Shown piece after piece: positions 36,840 to 48,358 of a stretch of 64,000 bases of DNA (its first letter is position 1; every line of letters starts with the position of its first letter). The DNA comes from Antitrichia curtipendula. Lineage: Eukaryota > Streptophyta > Bryopsida > Hypnales > Leucodontaceae. The notes under the pieces were generated by a model. The model was not told the origin of the DNA. It saw only the letters and a program-made list of their open reading frames with translations, and did no database searches. The stretch is from contig OX579636.1 of NCBI GenBank assembly GCA_951230915.1, positions 10,369,001 through 10,433,000 on the forward strand, read 5' to 3'. Position numbers and translations under genes: made by a program.

Positions 36840-37765
36840 CCCCTAAAGTCCCAATTGTCCCCTCGGGAGACAAAATGGATTTCAGACAGGCTCCTACGGT
36901 CTCAATATCTTTTGTGATTTTCTGAATTTTTTTGTGAAGATAGAGAATCACATAGATTTTCGAAAATGTAATTTTTATTTCAATCGGTGCCTGGGAGCAA
37001 AAGTTATGGCACAAAAAATCCAAATTTTAATTCAGCGGGCAGGAAAAAAACCTCAAAAAAAATTTTAAATTTTAAAATTAATTTTTTTTTTTCATATAGA
37101 TTTTATTTTTATTTACACGGGAAGCTTTTGATTCATTCCATTTGGATTTGTTATGCAAAAGTTATGGTCAATCTTATTTTTTGGGCAGTTAGAGCATCTT
37201 TTTGAAAAAATAACTTTGTAGGACTCATTTTTGAACTCAATTTTAACAATTTAAAAAAAAAAAAGTTTCACAAGGTCAAGATTTCTTGCTAGAACAATCT
37301 CACCGCTGAGATTAGTATATTTCAATCCTATCTTAGAGCTATTAATGATTTAGTTTTTTCTTCAATCGTGAACCTACTTCTATTTAACAAATTTTTAATG
37401 AGTGAAAACTAAGTGTTTCTTCTTAAATTTTTTTTTTCTAGATTCTCAAATCAATTCTTCATTATAAAAAATTAGAAATTCAAAATCATTAGAGCAAAAA
37501 TTTTAAGTTAAAAAGGTTCAAAGCCAAAAAATGTAATTGAGCAAGGTACAAAAAAACTAGATTCCTTCGCTTTAAATGCAAATATCTTGCAATCTACATG
37601 GTCAAAATTTCTGAAATTTCTTCCACACATTCTTACACTAGTTTAGTACAAGATCCTACGGTTAAATATGCAAAATAAACATTAAATTTATTTTTTTGCT
37701 CTTTGCTTTAGAAATGGCAGTTTTGAGTGGTTTTTGATGGGAAAATGGCCTTGGGACTTTAGGGG
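36840..37765 (+). mobile_element. Full-length TTAA-family element (926 bp, type B)
   Basis: Flanked by TTAA at 36836-36839 and 37766-37769. The ends are a perfect 15-bp inverted repeat, CCCCTAAAGTCCCAA and TTGGGACTTTAGGGG. The left interior carries TTGTCCCCTCGGGAGACAA. AAAAGTTATGG cores occur at about 36995 and 37156. It is the cleanest copy for defining the family. No open frame of meaningful length is shared with other copies, so it is non-autonomous. Confidence 0.92.
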
Positions 37766-37769
37766 TTAA

Positions 37770-40700
37770 TTGAAAATCAACATCAATACTGTACATCAAA
37801 TCTACTTTGAAATACAAAGACTATTGAAAATCTATTAATTCAAAAATCTTGAATGTGGAATTAGTTACATATTTTGGAGTAATATGCATTTTATTAGATT
37901 TTCTAATTTTCTCATTAGAATTGTTTTGTTTTGTCAAACCAGAGAATTGTCTAATGTGAAGGACTGATGTAGAAATCCCTCATTGCTCCAAAGGGGTAAA
38001 CACTGAAATTATTTATTTGCAACATACAATAATATTTTGAAATTTTGAATTCATATTTGCAATCAGTGCCCCCAAATTAGATAGGAGAGGGGAAGAATTA
38101 TCAACAAATGCGGCACAAAATAGGGGACAATTTTTTTAAATTATCCTTGGTTGAGGCAATGACGAGGTTAATTCTCCTTGGTCGGCTCCTCTTAGGGCCA
38201 CATTCTAGCTTTGTATTCAAATCGCCCTAGCGCTTGTGCACTAGGGTGGGATTCCCCCGCCCCATGGGCACTTATTGCTTTATGTATCTATTCCTTCGTA
38301 TTTTGTTTTCCTCTACTTGTTGCTCCCACCCCAAGCTGCTTGTGGCTGAGGTTTGAATTTTACCATTTCTTGCAATAAAGTTAACCTTCATTTATATAAA
38401 ATTTATTAAAAAAATCCTAGTTGCCCAAATTGTGAGACAAATATTACTTATTTGTCATTGACATTGCAAAAAATGTGAAAATCCTTGTCTATATGGTAGA
38501 ACCACCCATAGTCAACCACTCAAACAATTCCGCACATATTCTAGAGCAGTAGAAGGCAATGTAAATTTACTGCCCTACAAAAAGATAAAAATGACGGGCA
38601 TCACCAATTTTTTGTGATTTTTTTCCTTAAATTCAAATTGCTATGAATTTCAGAAGCCGAAAGTTAGCTTCAACCCATACCCAATATATATAATCTTCTA
38701 ATTCTGATCATTCTATCACTATTTTCCTGCTTGCTACTTGCTACTTTCTTGTTCACTACATCAAGAGATGTGTCATGACCTACTAGTGCCAACCCTGCAA
38801 AGGAGGAAAAATCACATTCTAAACTTTGGTTGGAAATAGCTGCGCCCTACATATTGGGTATGATCCTTGGTTGGTAATGCGTGGTTCTACCATACTTTTG
38901 AGTGACGATTTTATCTCTTTCATTCTTGCATTTGATTGTGTGAAATTCGTGTGAAATTCTAAAATTGAGAATAGAATAATGTGTGTATGAACTAGGAATT
39001 TTTCTTCAGAATCTGTCATTTGAGTTACTGTTTTTTTAACATATTTTTATTACCCAAATTAAATATAATTGCAGATTAATTAGAAGGAATGTGTTACCCT
39101 ACTTAAATTCCAATATCGGATTATTTTGTAGTACAGATAATTATTGTTTGTACTAGGTATCGGTTTGTCTATAATTCATAGCCTAGAAATTTGCATTGTG
39201 ATAGGGTTTGCTTTTGAATCCGGTATTAAAAAGTGATTAGATGTTATTCATTAGAACCTTCCCACTTTCCCAGAACAGTTCCTGCCAAAAGTAATGAAGA
39301 AAGTCCTTGAAGATTGGCCAAAAGTCATTTTTGTCAAGCTCGTGTTCAAAGATCATGATTATAAAAGCTTCTAATCAACTTTTAGCACGAGTTCACGGAA
39401 AAACCAGTCTGATCTGAAATTTACATATTTACAAGATATCTTCAAATTCCAAAAGCAATCTTGTATGACTTGAGGATTTTCAAATTGTACATTATTGCCT
39501 AATTGGCACGACCTTCTGGAGTCCACACTATTTGATTACAATTGAGCAAGAATCTGTGCTAAGTAGGATGGAGGTCCGAAAAGCGCCAATTTAAGAACTG
39601 AAAATTAATTTGGGAAGTTTAACCTTTTCAGAAAATTTCCCTTGAAAAACAAATAGAATTGGCATTTAAATCAAGTTTTTTCATATATTTTGGAGCTTTG
39701 TGGAATTAGTTATGAATTTTTGAAGTTGAATTGCAATAGTTACTAAGATTGTTCACCTCTTGAGATGAATACTATTTGTAGACATTAGAGGACACTTTTA
39801 GAGCGTGAATGCTTTATAGAGACTCCTAACTTACAAGAGACTATTAAATAAGCTTAGCAATAAATCTGAAGGTCATGTTTTTTGGAGTTTTTAAAGCCCT
39901 CTGTTTCATCAAACACATTTCTTTTGCCATTTTTCCATTGCATATTCTAATTTTTATAAAGTAATAAGTCAATTTGGTTTAAGTTTATTTGCTAGGACTC
40001 CTTTTCCTCTTGCAGTCTTGTTGCATCTTTAGATTTATGTTTTTGCTCTAGACCAAAGGAGAGGAGGTTTTGCATTGACAAAAGCTACCATGAAGAAATT
40101 TGAGTAGCTACCCTATTGAAAAAGTGGGTCAATGCTACAAGGTTAGAGCCAATTGTATTATAGTTGCTTGATAAATAAGAGGACATACATTTCATTCAAG
40201 ACAACAAGTTGCACACTTCTTCAGAATTTATTGTAGATACACACAAATTCTTGAAAGATAAATTTGTTATCTCTATCTTTAGGGTGAGATATAGCAATGT
40301 TGTGCACAATGGTTCAAAAGTTCAAATTCTATGTAGGCAAATAAAAATGAACATGTGCTAAATGTGAAGTGGCATATTAGGGTCCAACATTCTTAAGAAT
40401 TCATTTTTTATATCTAGTTGAACTCATATTCATATTATGCATATGCATACATCTTCCGTATCCGTATTCATATCTGTGTTCGCTTTTGTATCCATACTCC
40501 AAATTGACAGCTTGGGGATTAGTTTCAATTTTTTTTTGTGAGTAAATTGATGGTTTGCAATTTTCAAGAATTGAAAGGGGGAGAGGAGATTAATCAAAAA
40601 CATGTTCGCATCTTTTCATTGGATAGTTGGATAGTAGATAGTGTCTTAATAAGCAATTGAGCATTTCTCTTCCTATTAAATTTCCTAATTTTTTGTTGGA

Positions 40701-41644
40701 TACTATTGGAAGTCAAAAAAATATTCTAGATTTTTTTTGTATGCATCTTTCGGATACCATATGAATAAAATATAAATTTTCAAAGTAATCACAATATAAA
40801 TATCCAAAAGTGACCTTAGGCTCTTATGAATTGAGGCAATACATTTTAGGCAATAATTTTTAGGATTGGTTTTAAAAATGAGATCACAATTAGATGCACT
40901 CACCTTCATTTTCTATATGATTAAAATGGTGATAAAAAAGGGCTTAATAGTGGATTGTAGAATAATTGATTAATTTTTTTATTGCATTTAGAAACCATAT
41001 ATTGGCTTTTGTTTTATTTAAAAAATTGTGATTTTTCACCTCAATTCCAACCTTTGAAAACATAATTCCACACCTAGTTGTCATAATGCAAAATCTTAAA
41101 TAATTTTCACCACATTAGTGAGCAACACATTGAAATTTGGTCTAAGCTCTAGGGGGTGCATTTGAATTGGGGATTATTCTAGGTTTGTTGACCTTATTAA
41201 GAAAGGTAGTCTTGGGGCACCAACATTCCTTCTCCTATAGACAATTCAAGTTGAAAATTTTATTTGGGTTCAAAAAACTCACTTTGTGTGCATGTAGGGT
41301 ACAAATAAGTTGTATTTTCTATTATTTGTGGATGTGCGCTTGAAACTCAATTTAATAAAGAAATAAACCATAATGGGATTAACTTCCCTTAACTTCCCTT
41401 AGGTATGGATAATGAATTAGTTGGGATCAACATATTTTTGGAGTAGTAGGCCTTGCTCTAGCATCAATATACTTGACAAATTTTGGAGCGATTAAGCCTA
41501 AGAAGCTAAAATTTATAAGTCAAAGTGATAAATCGCCCTTCCAAAAATGCTATTAGGGATTCTAGTGATTAAAATAACAAATTTAGTAAAGGGAAAAAGA
41601 GTGAAAATATCAACTTGTCAAAGTTTTATTAGACATAAAAGAAA
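37770..41644. other. Repeat-derived intergenic DNA
   Basis: The block AATTAGTTATGAATTTTTGA near 39705 also occurs near 33322, 58575 and, reversed, 59470. A segment at about 38040-38160 (CCCCAAATTAGATAGGAGAG...GCACAAAATAGGGG) has relatives near 32985 and 52210. A GC-richer piece at about 38190-38400 ends in a TTGCAATAAAGTT signal and an A-rich tail, resembling the 3' end of a retroposed transcript. Segment 40240-40410 is an inverted match to 41645-41830. Confidence 0.4.
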
Positions 41645-43260
41645 ATGAATTCTTAAGAATGTTGGACCTCAATATGGCATTGATGCTTTTAGTATGTGAC
41701 TATTTCGTTTTCATTTGCCTACATAGCTTTTGAACTTTCAAACCATTGTGCACACTTAGTCTATTGTGCACAAATAATTTGTTATTATATTTCTCCCTAT
41801 GGATAGGGATAACAAATTTATCATTTAAATTATACCTAAATGCCAAATCATACCTTCACGTACGGTATTGGTGTGACTTATGGTAAGTATGGTGATTGAC
41901 AACTATGATAGTAGGTGATTTTTCTTTTAATTAGCACAATTTGATGATATTTCAAAATTCAAATAGGCATGTTTCATTTCAATTGAGAATAAATATACAT
42001 CAAAAACCCAAGATAATTGTTTGCTTTAATTTGGAGAGAAAGTACAAAAATAAATCTTTGTGCTTGTAATACCGTAGAGGACCCAAAGAATTCTCAATGA
42101 ATGACTTTTACGGTCCGTTAGAACCCAAAAGATTCTCACATTCACCTAATAATTGAAATTTGGCAATTAATTTTGTGATAGGTCTTGTCCTTTTAGGTTT
42201 AAATGCCAACCAACAAAACTAAAAGGTGGTTCGAAGGGCATCTTCAATGGAAACCTCATACCCATATCCATCATTAAAATTCAATGTATCACATCAAGAC
42301 CACTATTGGGCTCATATTAAGAAGATCAAAACCAGAATTCAAGCCATTTGTACATTTCATCATCTCATAAACCTCAAATGAGTTATGTGTAGCCCTCGTA
42401 GTGACTTCACTATTGGTTTAGTTGATATGTATCTAACACTAGTTGAGACTCCTTCATAACAATATAATAATTGTTAATTCATTGTGATCCAATGCATGCC
42501 AAAAAGATGCGCTACAATATAACTTTGGTTTTGGATTCTAATGTGAACTATTAAATATAAGAGCAACTACTCTTATTAAAAAGACTCGTGGAAGAAAAAG
42601 GTAAGTCAAGTTTTGAAATTTGATTTGAAAATTTTCCTTGCATAATGAAGACAATGAGAGATGTACCAGACTCTATAAAGTTGTTGTTTTTCCTAGCTCT
42701 CTCTTTGGATTCTTCATTTCCAACCCCTCTCTGGATGATACTATTGTGTTGTAGGAATTCAAGTGAGAACATCCTAACTTCTAGAATCAAACACAATACA
42801 AGAAGGGTAGGAAAATGAAGAAGCTGATAGGACACAATTGAAAAGAGATGGAGTTCCAAAATCTAAGTCTCTTACGGTAGTACATAACATCTAATGAAAT
42901 TGTGATGCTATGCAAAATCATCAAGTATTGCAAAAGAGCTTGTGGTCATGTTTTCTTCGTTGCTTATTTTTATCAAATTTGATTAGTCTTTTGAGATTTT
43001 TGAAACTCTCGCCTACAGTCATATGTTGCCACATCCATCATTACAAAACAATAATATAATACAAATCTCCATATGAAAATCTCTTGTGAGATTATAAGCA
43101 AACATACTCTTAAAGTCTATTGGTTTGACAAAGAATTTGAAATATTTCTCTCTTTCTCTACCAATCTCAATATCAAACATGTAGTTAAATAGATGTTGGT
43201 ATGGATCAGTAGTTTCCAACCCATGCCATCTCCGAACTTTGTCCACAATTTTTTATTGGA
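41645..43260 (-). repeat. Dispersed repeat, copy 2 (inverted relative to 33610-34930)
   Basis: The reverse complement matches the + strand at 33610-34930 over about 1.3 kb with scattered mismatches and small indels. Its other end (41645-41830) matches 40240-40410, including AACATTCTTAAGAATTC. Open frames inside (42551-42859 and 43019-43246, minus) have no recognisable domain and do not persist intact in the other copy. Confidence 0.75.
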
Positions 43261-43914
43261 GACTCAAAATTGCAAACGGGTTTTTGGAGATGAAAATTAG
43301 CTTGATTTTCCAACTTTATTAGTTCAAAGTCTTTTGAAAAGAATTATTCTACTATGCCAAAATGAGGCCTAAAATTATACTTTGAACACATTTCCTACTT
43401 TTCATTTAACTATGAGCAATTGAGCTTGTACTGATTCTACCTTCTATATTCCACATGCGGGGCTTTACCTCCTACCACCCCTCTTGTATAAAGAGCTTCT
43501 CATATTTATACATATGAAGTATGTGGCTTTCAAAGGTATGTGAGATAGTTGCCAAATATTTTGGTTTCATTGAATTTAATGCTAATTTTTTTGAAACTAA
43601 TGGGGTGGTTGCCACCACCTCTTCAGACATTGTAAAAAATTTATGAGTCCAAAAAAATGTTAAAAAAACACCTTGGTCTAAACCTAGGGCGAGAGCCAAC
43701 CTATGGTTGTACCCAAGCTCCTTTTTGCATTGTAATGCAAATTTTCTTCTAGTGTAAAGAACCTTGCAAGTACCGTCCCATATCCATCAAAAAAGGCATT
43801 TCCCCTATAACTGTTAATGGGCAGATTCAATTGTAATTTTTTTGAGGAGCGACAAGGTATTTTTTGTCCACACATTAATTTTTATATTTATAAATATAAT
43901 TAATATTTCCAATT

Positions 43915-43974
43915 TTATTGAGTTGTCTAAAATTATTAAATTGCCAAAAAAAATAGTACTTGGTCTTTTAGGAG
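43915..43974 (-). mobile_element. Short TTAA-family terminus fragment
   Basis: AAATTGCCAAAAAAAATAGT...GGTCTTTTAGGAG followed by TTAA (43975-43978) matches the reversed left end of type A copies. Only about 60 bases remain. Confidence 0.5.
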
Positions 43975-44359
43975 TTAATTATAAATTTCCAGTATATCCA
44001 TGACCCCAACTGGAACCTTTTTATAACTCAATTAAATGTAAAAGAAGATCCTAAGTTTTGGTGCCCTCACGTGGTGTCCCGAGACCACCTTTCTACTACA
44101 CTAATTCATTCCATTATTGAGGTCACAAAATCAATATCACTTACAAAATTATTATCACTAAATTTTATTTTTTTCTGTAAAAATTAGTTCAATTTAGTAA
44201 TATTCCAAGCTACACCATTTGAGTGGACTTTGGTAAATAGTTAGTCTCGTGCACATAATACACCAATGTAATGACTAGACAAATGTAAATACTAGTTTGA
44301 TACCTTCCACATTCCAGCTATATCAAATTATAAATCACAATGCCAAGCATGGTAAACAT

Positions 44360-45280
44360 GGTCAAACATCATTTTTTGGCAACATAGCGATTTTGGACAG
44401 CTCACTGCAAAAGGAGCTTTTATTTTTTTTCTTTGAAATTTTCATACAACAAGTGCTCTAGGAGTAGCTTTAAGGCCCAATAATTTTCATAAAATTTGAC
44501 TACATGGTTAAAAGATTATTGTATGATATGTAATTTTCATGGGTCAACTGGCAACTCTAAAAATTATTCAAAAATCACTTTTGTCAAAAATAAAAATTTA
44601 AAATTGGTTCTTTAGATTTCTATATACGTGGAAAGATTTTAATCGTTCCATTTTGATTAATGAGATGAAAATTATGAGGAGTTTCAATTTGTGGGCAATT
44701 ATAGATTCTCTACTCTAAAATAAACTTTGAAGTCCTTTATTTGATTCAATTTTCAATTTTTTGGGAAAAAAATAAAATCGTAGGATGCAGATTTTTCATT
44801 ACAACATTTCAACCATTGGGATTGACATTTTTTAATTCCATAACAAAATTCTTAACAATTTAGTATTACGAATCATTCTCTACTACTTTCTACTTACTAT
44901 TTTTTTCCTATATGTTGTACAATTCCAAATGATCTCAAATTTTTTAAGCATGTAGACAACTTGCTTTGAAGAATAAATCCAAAGAGTAACCACCATTTTG
45001 GACATTTTTTCATACAAATGTGACCTTGTAAAGTGCAGCTGCCTTTTTTCTTTGCAGGGACAAAAAAAAGGATTTTTGTCGCTTCAAATGCTAATATCTT
45101 GCAATCCACATGGTGAAAATTTCTGAAATTTTTTCCACATCTTCTTAAACCAGTGCTCTACAAGATTTGGAGGTTACATGTTTCCAAAAATGTTTTTTAT
45201 CTTCTAAAATTTGGTACTTGTACTAGAAATGACAGTTTTGGAGCATTTTTGGAGAAAACATAGTCTTCGACCTTTATGGG
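44360..45280 (+). mobile_element. Nearly full-length TTAA-family element (type A)
   Basis: The left end has lost CCCCTAAAG but continues GGTCAAACATCATTTTTTGG, GCGATTTTGGACAGCTCACT as in 59638. The right end CTTCGACCTTTATGGG is followed by TTAA (45281-45284). The interior runs co-linear with 52768-53694 and 59638-60562. Confidence 0.8.
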
Positions 45281-45284
45281 TTAA

Positions 45285-47900
45285 TTTATGCCTAATCTGA
45301 TATTTTAAAAACAGAATGATCACACTTGCCTTCCTCGCAATGGAATTTCGTTTCATTTGTTTCGAAATACAAAACAAAAATAACACAACACTGATCTCAC
45401 TAGCCGGAAGGCGCGCTCTTTGTAAGTGTAATTAAATTAGTGTAGTCGGGAATATTAATGTGTCTAAAATAGTAAGCGGGCACTTCTGTGAGCACCCACC
45501 GGCCGGTCCAAGCCCTGAACTGAACTGCAACAGCCAGTATGGAATGTGGAATGAAGCATAAATGGGGAAATCATAATGACATCATTGGTCCATTTGAATA
45601 AACTCGCCCGGACGGACGGACGGACGGATCTAGCCGGCGTGTCTCCTGAACAGAATATTTTCCATACCCACTGATCGACGGATCCTATTGGGCCACAACA
45701 GGGGTCTGCAACCCCCAACCACCTTTACCTTTGCTAAATTGGGAATTGGAGCCTTGGGCTGCTGCCGGAATCCTGCCATAGGAAATTTGTCGGTGAAAAA
45801 GAGTACCGGTACTAGGGCAGGTTCAAAGAGGGAAAATTTCTTCAATTCACAGAAATTTGTTGGAGAGGTATTATAGTAGTGCACATGTTTTCTATTAATT
45901 TTTAGTTTTTTCCCCCCTCCTGTGATGGGCATCCAAGCCCCCCAACCTTACCCGCTCTAGAAACTAATAGTTGATTTTTGCAACTTAAGAAAATTGTTAT
46001 ATGATTTCTTCTTTCTTTTGGTATGTTTTGTTACCTAACTTGAAACATTTTGGTATTGTATGACGCCTCCTATCCAAGCTCTTAGAAGTTAATTAAATGG
46101 ATTCCTAAGTGCTTAAATGGACAAAACTAGTCTTCAGTAAGGTACGTGTATCCATTGTAAAATTTGCAATCAATGCACACATAAAGATTGATTGGTTTCA
46201 AAGAGTTTTTTTTGTTGCAATAGAACAATAAATTTGAGAGTTTTCCACACGTATTTTGGTCAACTCATTTTTCAGTAAAAAAACCCACATATTATAAGTG
46301 GTTGAAACAAAAACATATAGCTTTCTATTATTGTCCCTAGGGGGGCACTATTCTTGTCCTTTTGGATTTTATTGTTGTTCTTTGGACTCCTTGCATGGTT
46401 GCAACTGTAATCCAAAATCACATGGAGGTATGTGTGGAAGTTATAAAATGGTGCTTATTCTAGCCCTTTCGACTCCAATTTGACTCGAATACACTTTGAA
46501 CTGCATTAGAATGCACTTGAAGAGAGTACAATTGGGCCCCAACAGTAGAGTCCAGATTAGAGTCCAAATTTGGCAGGGCCCATTTTGCATATGGCTTGAA
46601 GTGTTCAGACCATACAGTTCAGGTGTCGTGGGGTGATGCCACCAGGAATACACCAATGGAGGCGAAACATGTACTTGCACTTTGGGAATGTGTCATCTTT
46701 TTCTCTACTAACTTTTACTTTTTGCCTCCCTTCTAATTATTTTCGGGGGGTTCAATGTACTTGGCTCTTGCACTCACTTCCGTTTCTGTCCAAAAATACA
46801 AAAACCACTTTAAAAACTTCAGAGATTGTAACAAATAGAAAGAAGAAACTTACACCCCGTCCTACATTTTGAATTAAAAAAATAAGTTTCCGAAATTACT
46901 TTGGAAGTTATGCGTTTGGCTGCAAGTGAGTGTCCATTTGCATCTTCTGCGTTCAGGTTCAGAGTTCAGACCCGCCCGCCGGGAGGCAAGTGTTTAATTT
47001 GGCTCAGTCCATTTTCTGACACTGATGATGAGATTTACTACTGTAAATAAATAAATTACGTTTAATAGAAAATAAATTAATTTCAAATCAATTAGACAAT
47101 CTATTGTTTGATTTGCACTGACCCCCGTGACTTGGCATTGCTCGTGTTCGTACGAGTTGCTTGCTCCGGAACCAGAGACATGAAGAATTCTTCCATATTC
47201 TTCTCGTTTTGCGCCCTAATGTCAGGCTCGTGGCGTAATGGAAGCTTTACCTTACAGCTATGTCGGGACAGGTGCTAGAGCAGTGGAAATTGGAGTCGCA
47301 TGCTTTGAAATGAGTTTCATCTCTGGTAAGTGGTAACTACAGTAGACGGAAAAATAAACTGCTGGACTGTACTGAGAGATTTCCTTGGCTGGCAGAACGG
47401 TCTCTACTGGGCCGCCGGGCCACGACAAGAAGATCTAACGATCGTCCATGGCTGTACTTGGCTTAGCAGCTAGCTAGGGAAGCAGCAGCTAGGAGTTAGT
47501 CAAAGCGAGTCGTGATGAGCGTGTCGGTGGTAAGAGCGGATGCTGATGCGCGGATTAGCTAGGGACTTGCTTGGTGGAAGAAACAGCAGGCACATGCGTG
47601 CAGAGCTAAATTACTTCCACGTTCATGGCAGTGGTAAAACCGCGTGAGAGGCGATAAGTCGCGGCGGGAGGGAGGGAGAATTTCAATATTTTATTCCGAA
47701 ATTGCATAAGAGGAGGTTAAGGAGTAAGCCGATTTGAGGTGGGAGGAATGGAGATCACGGCAGGATATGGCGACGAAGGAGAGGGGTACCGGTAATTGGA
47801 ATAGAGAGCGCGGGGGCCACCATGCGGACACCGGGGGTGGTGGTGGTGGTGGTGGTGGTGGTTGTTGCTGTTGTTGTCCGCTTTGGCTCTTTCTCTCCTG
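45285..47900. other. Intergenic DNA upstream of the HD-Zip gene
   Basis: Mixed composition. GC-richer stretches lie at about 45400-45950 (with a GGAC/GGAT microsatellite near 45607) and from about 47130 toward the gene. Overlapping open frames on both strands carry no recognisable protein. The last kilobase probably holds the HD-Zip promoter. Confidence 0.35.
47837..47877. repeat. GGT trinucleotide microsatellite
   Basis: About nine GGT units followed by GTT/GCT units, about 40 bases upstream of the putative TATA box of the HD-Zip gene. The histidine-rich minus-strand frame here is only its translation. Confidence 0.85.
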
Positions 47901-47909
47901 CGAAACCGG

Positions 47910-47917
47910 TTATATAG
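47910..47917 (+). promoter_or_regulatory. Putative TATA box of the HD-Zip gene
   Basis: TTATATAG lies about 450 bases before the start codon, in GC-rich surroundings where it stands out. It would place transcription initiation near 47940, inside the TC-rich CTGCTCTCTCACTTG stretch. No ATG occurs between there and the first upstream ORF at 48141. Confidence 0.55.
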
Positions 47918-48140
47918 TCGAGCGAGCTGCTCTCTCACTTGTGTGGAAGCCACGCTGAGCTGCGCACTGTACTGAAGGCCCTTTTCGACTTGTTCGTGCG
48001 CTCCAGCGTCAGAGCGCGCTCTGAATTGCAGAGTGTTTGGGGGAGAGAATAGGCTGGAGTCTAGCGAGATAGGGGGTGCAAGTTGCGAGGCGATTGTTGT
48101 TTTCTTTCTTTCTTGCAAAGAAAGATCGTTCGTTCGTGAG

Positions 48141-48194
48141 ATGTTGGTGATAGACGGGGTTTGTGGTGGTGTGTGGAGATCTGAAGATTTTTGA
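48141..48194 (+). CDS. Upstream ORF 1 in the HD-Zip leader (17 aa)
   Basis: ATG at 48141, stop TGA at 48192-48194; peptide MLVIDGVCGGVWRSEDF. It is the first ATG downstream of the putative TATA box and in a different frame from the main protein. If the leader is as inferred, scanning ribosomes meet it first. Whether the peptide is conserved cannot be judged here. Confidence 0.4.
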   Translation: MLVIDGVCGGVWRSEDF

Positions 48195-48237
48195 GGAGAG
48201 GTGTAGTGACGACCGTCTCGCTGGATTCACAAGTTCA

Positions 48238-48291
48238 ATGCGGGGACTCGGCCATACGGCAATGTTGGGATACGCATTCGAGTACGCTTAG
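48238..48291 (+). CDS. Upstream ORF 2 in the HD-Zip leader (17 aa)
   Basis: ATG at 48238, stop TAG at 48289-48291; peptide MRGLGHTAMLGYAFEYA. It ends 67 bases before the main ATG (48359), a distance that permits reinitiation. Some plant HD-Zip I genes (Arabidopsis ATHB1) are known to be controlled by an upstream ORF; a parallel role here is inference. Confidence 0.4.
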   Translation: MRGLGHTAMLGYAFEYA

Positions 48292-48358
48292 CCAGGCCGT
48301 CGAGCCCGTGAGCTGCTTGTCGGGTGTGTATCTCACGAGGGCCGCTTCCTGGTCAGAG

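Noticed and set aside
44897..45109. A similar minus-strand frame in type A TTAA elements (44897-45109, 53298-53480, 60180-60425) as a conserved protein
   Set aside because: The resemblance follows from DNA similarity of the repeats. Frames differ in length, start and phase between copies, and no domain is recognisable.
47717..48118. A 133-codon minus-strand frame with a histidine run
   Set aside because: The histidines come from the GGT microsatellite, and the frame lies opposite the HD-Zip promoter and leader. No domain is recognisable.
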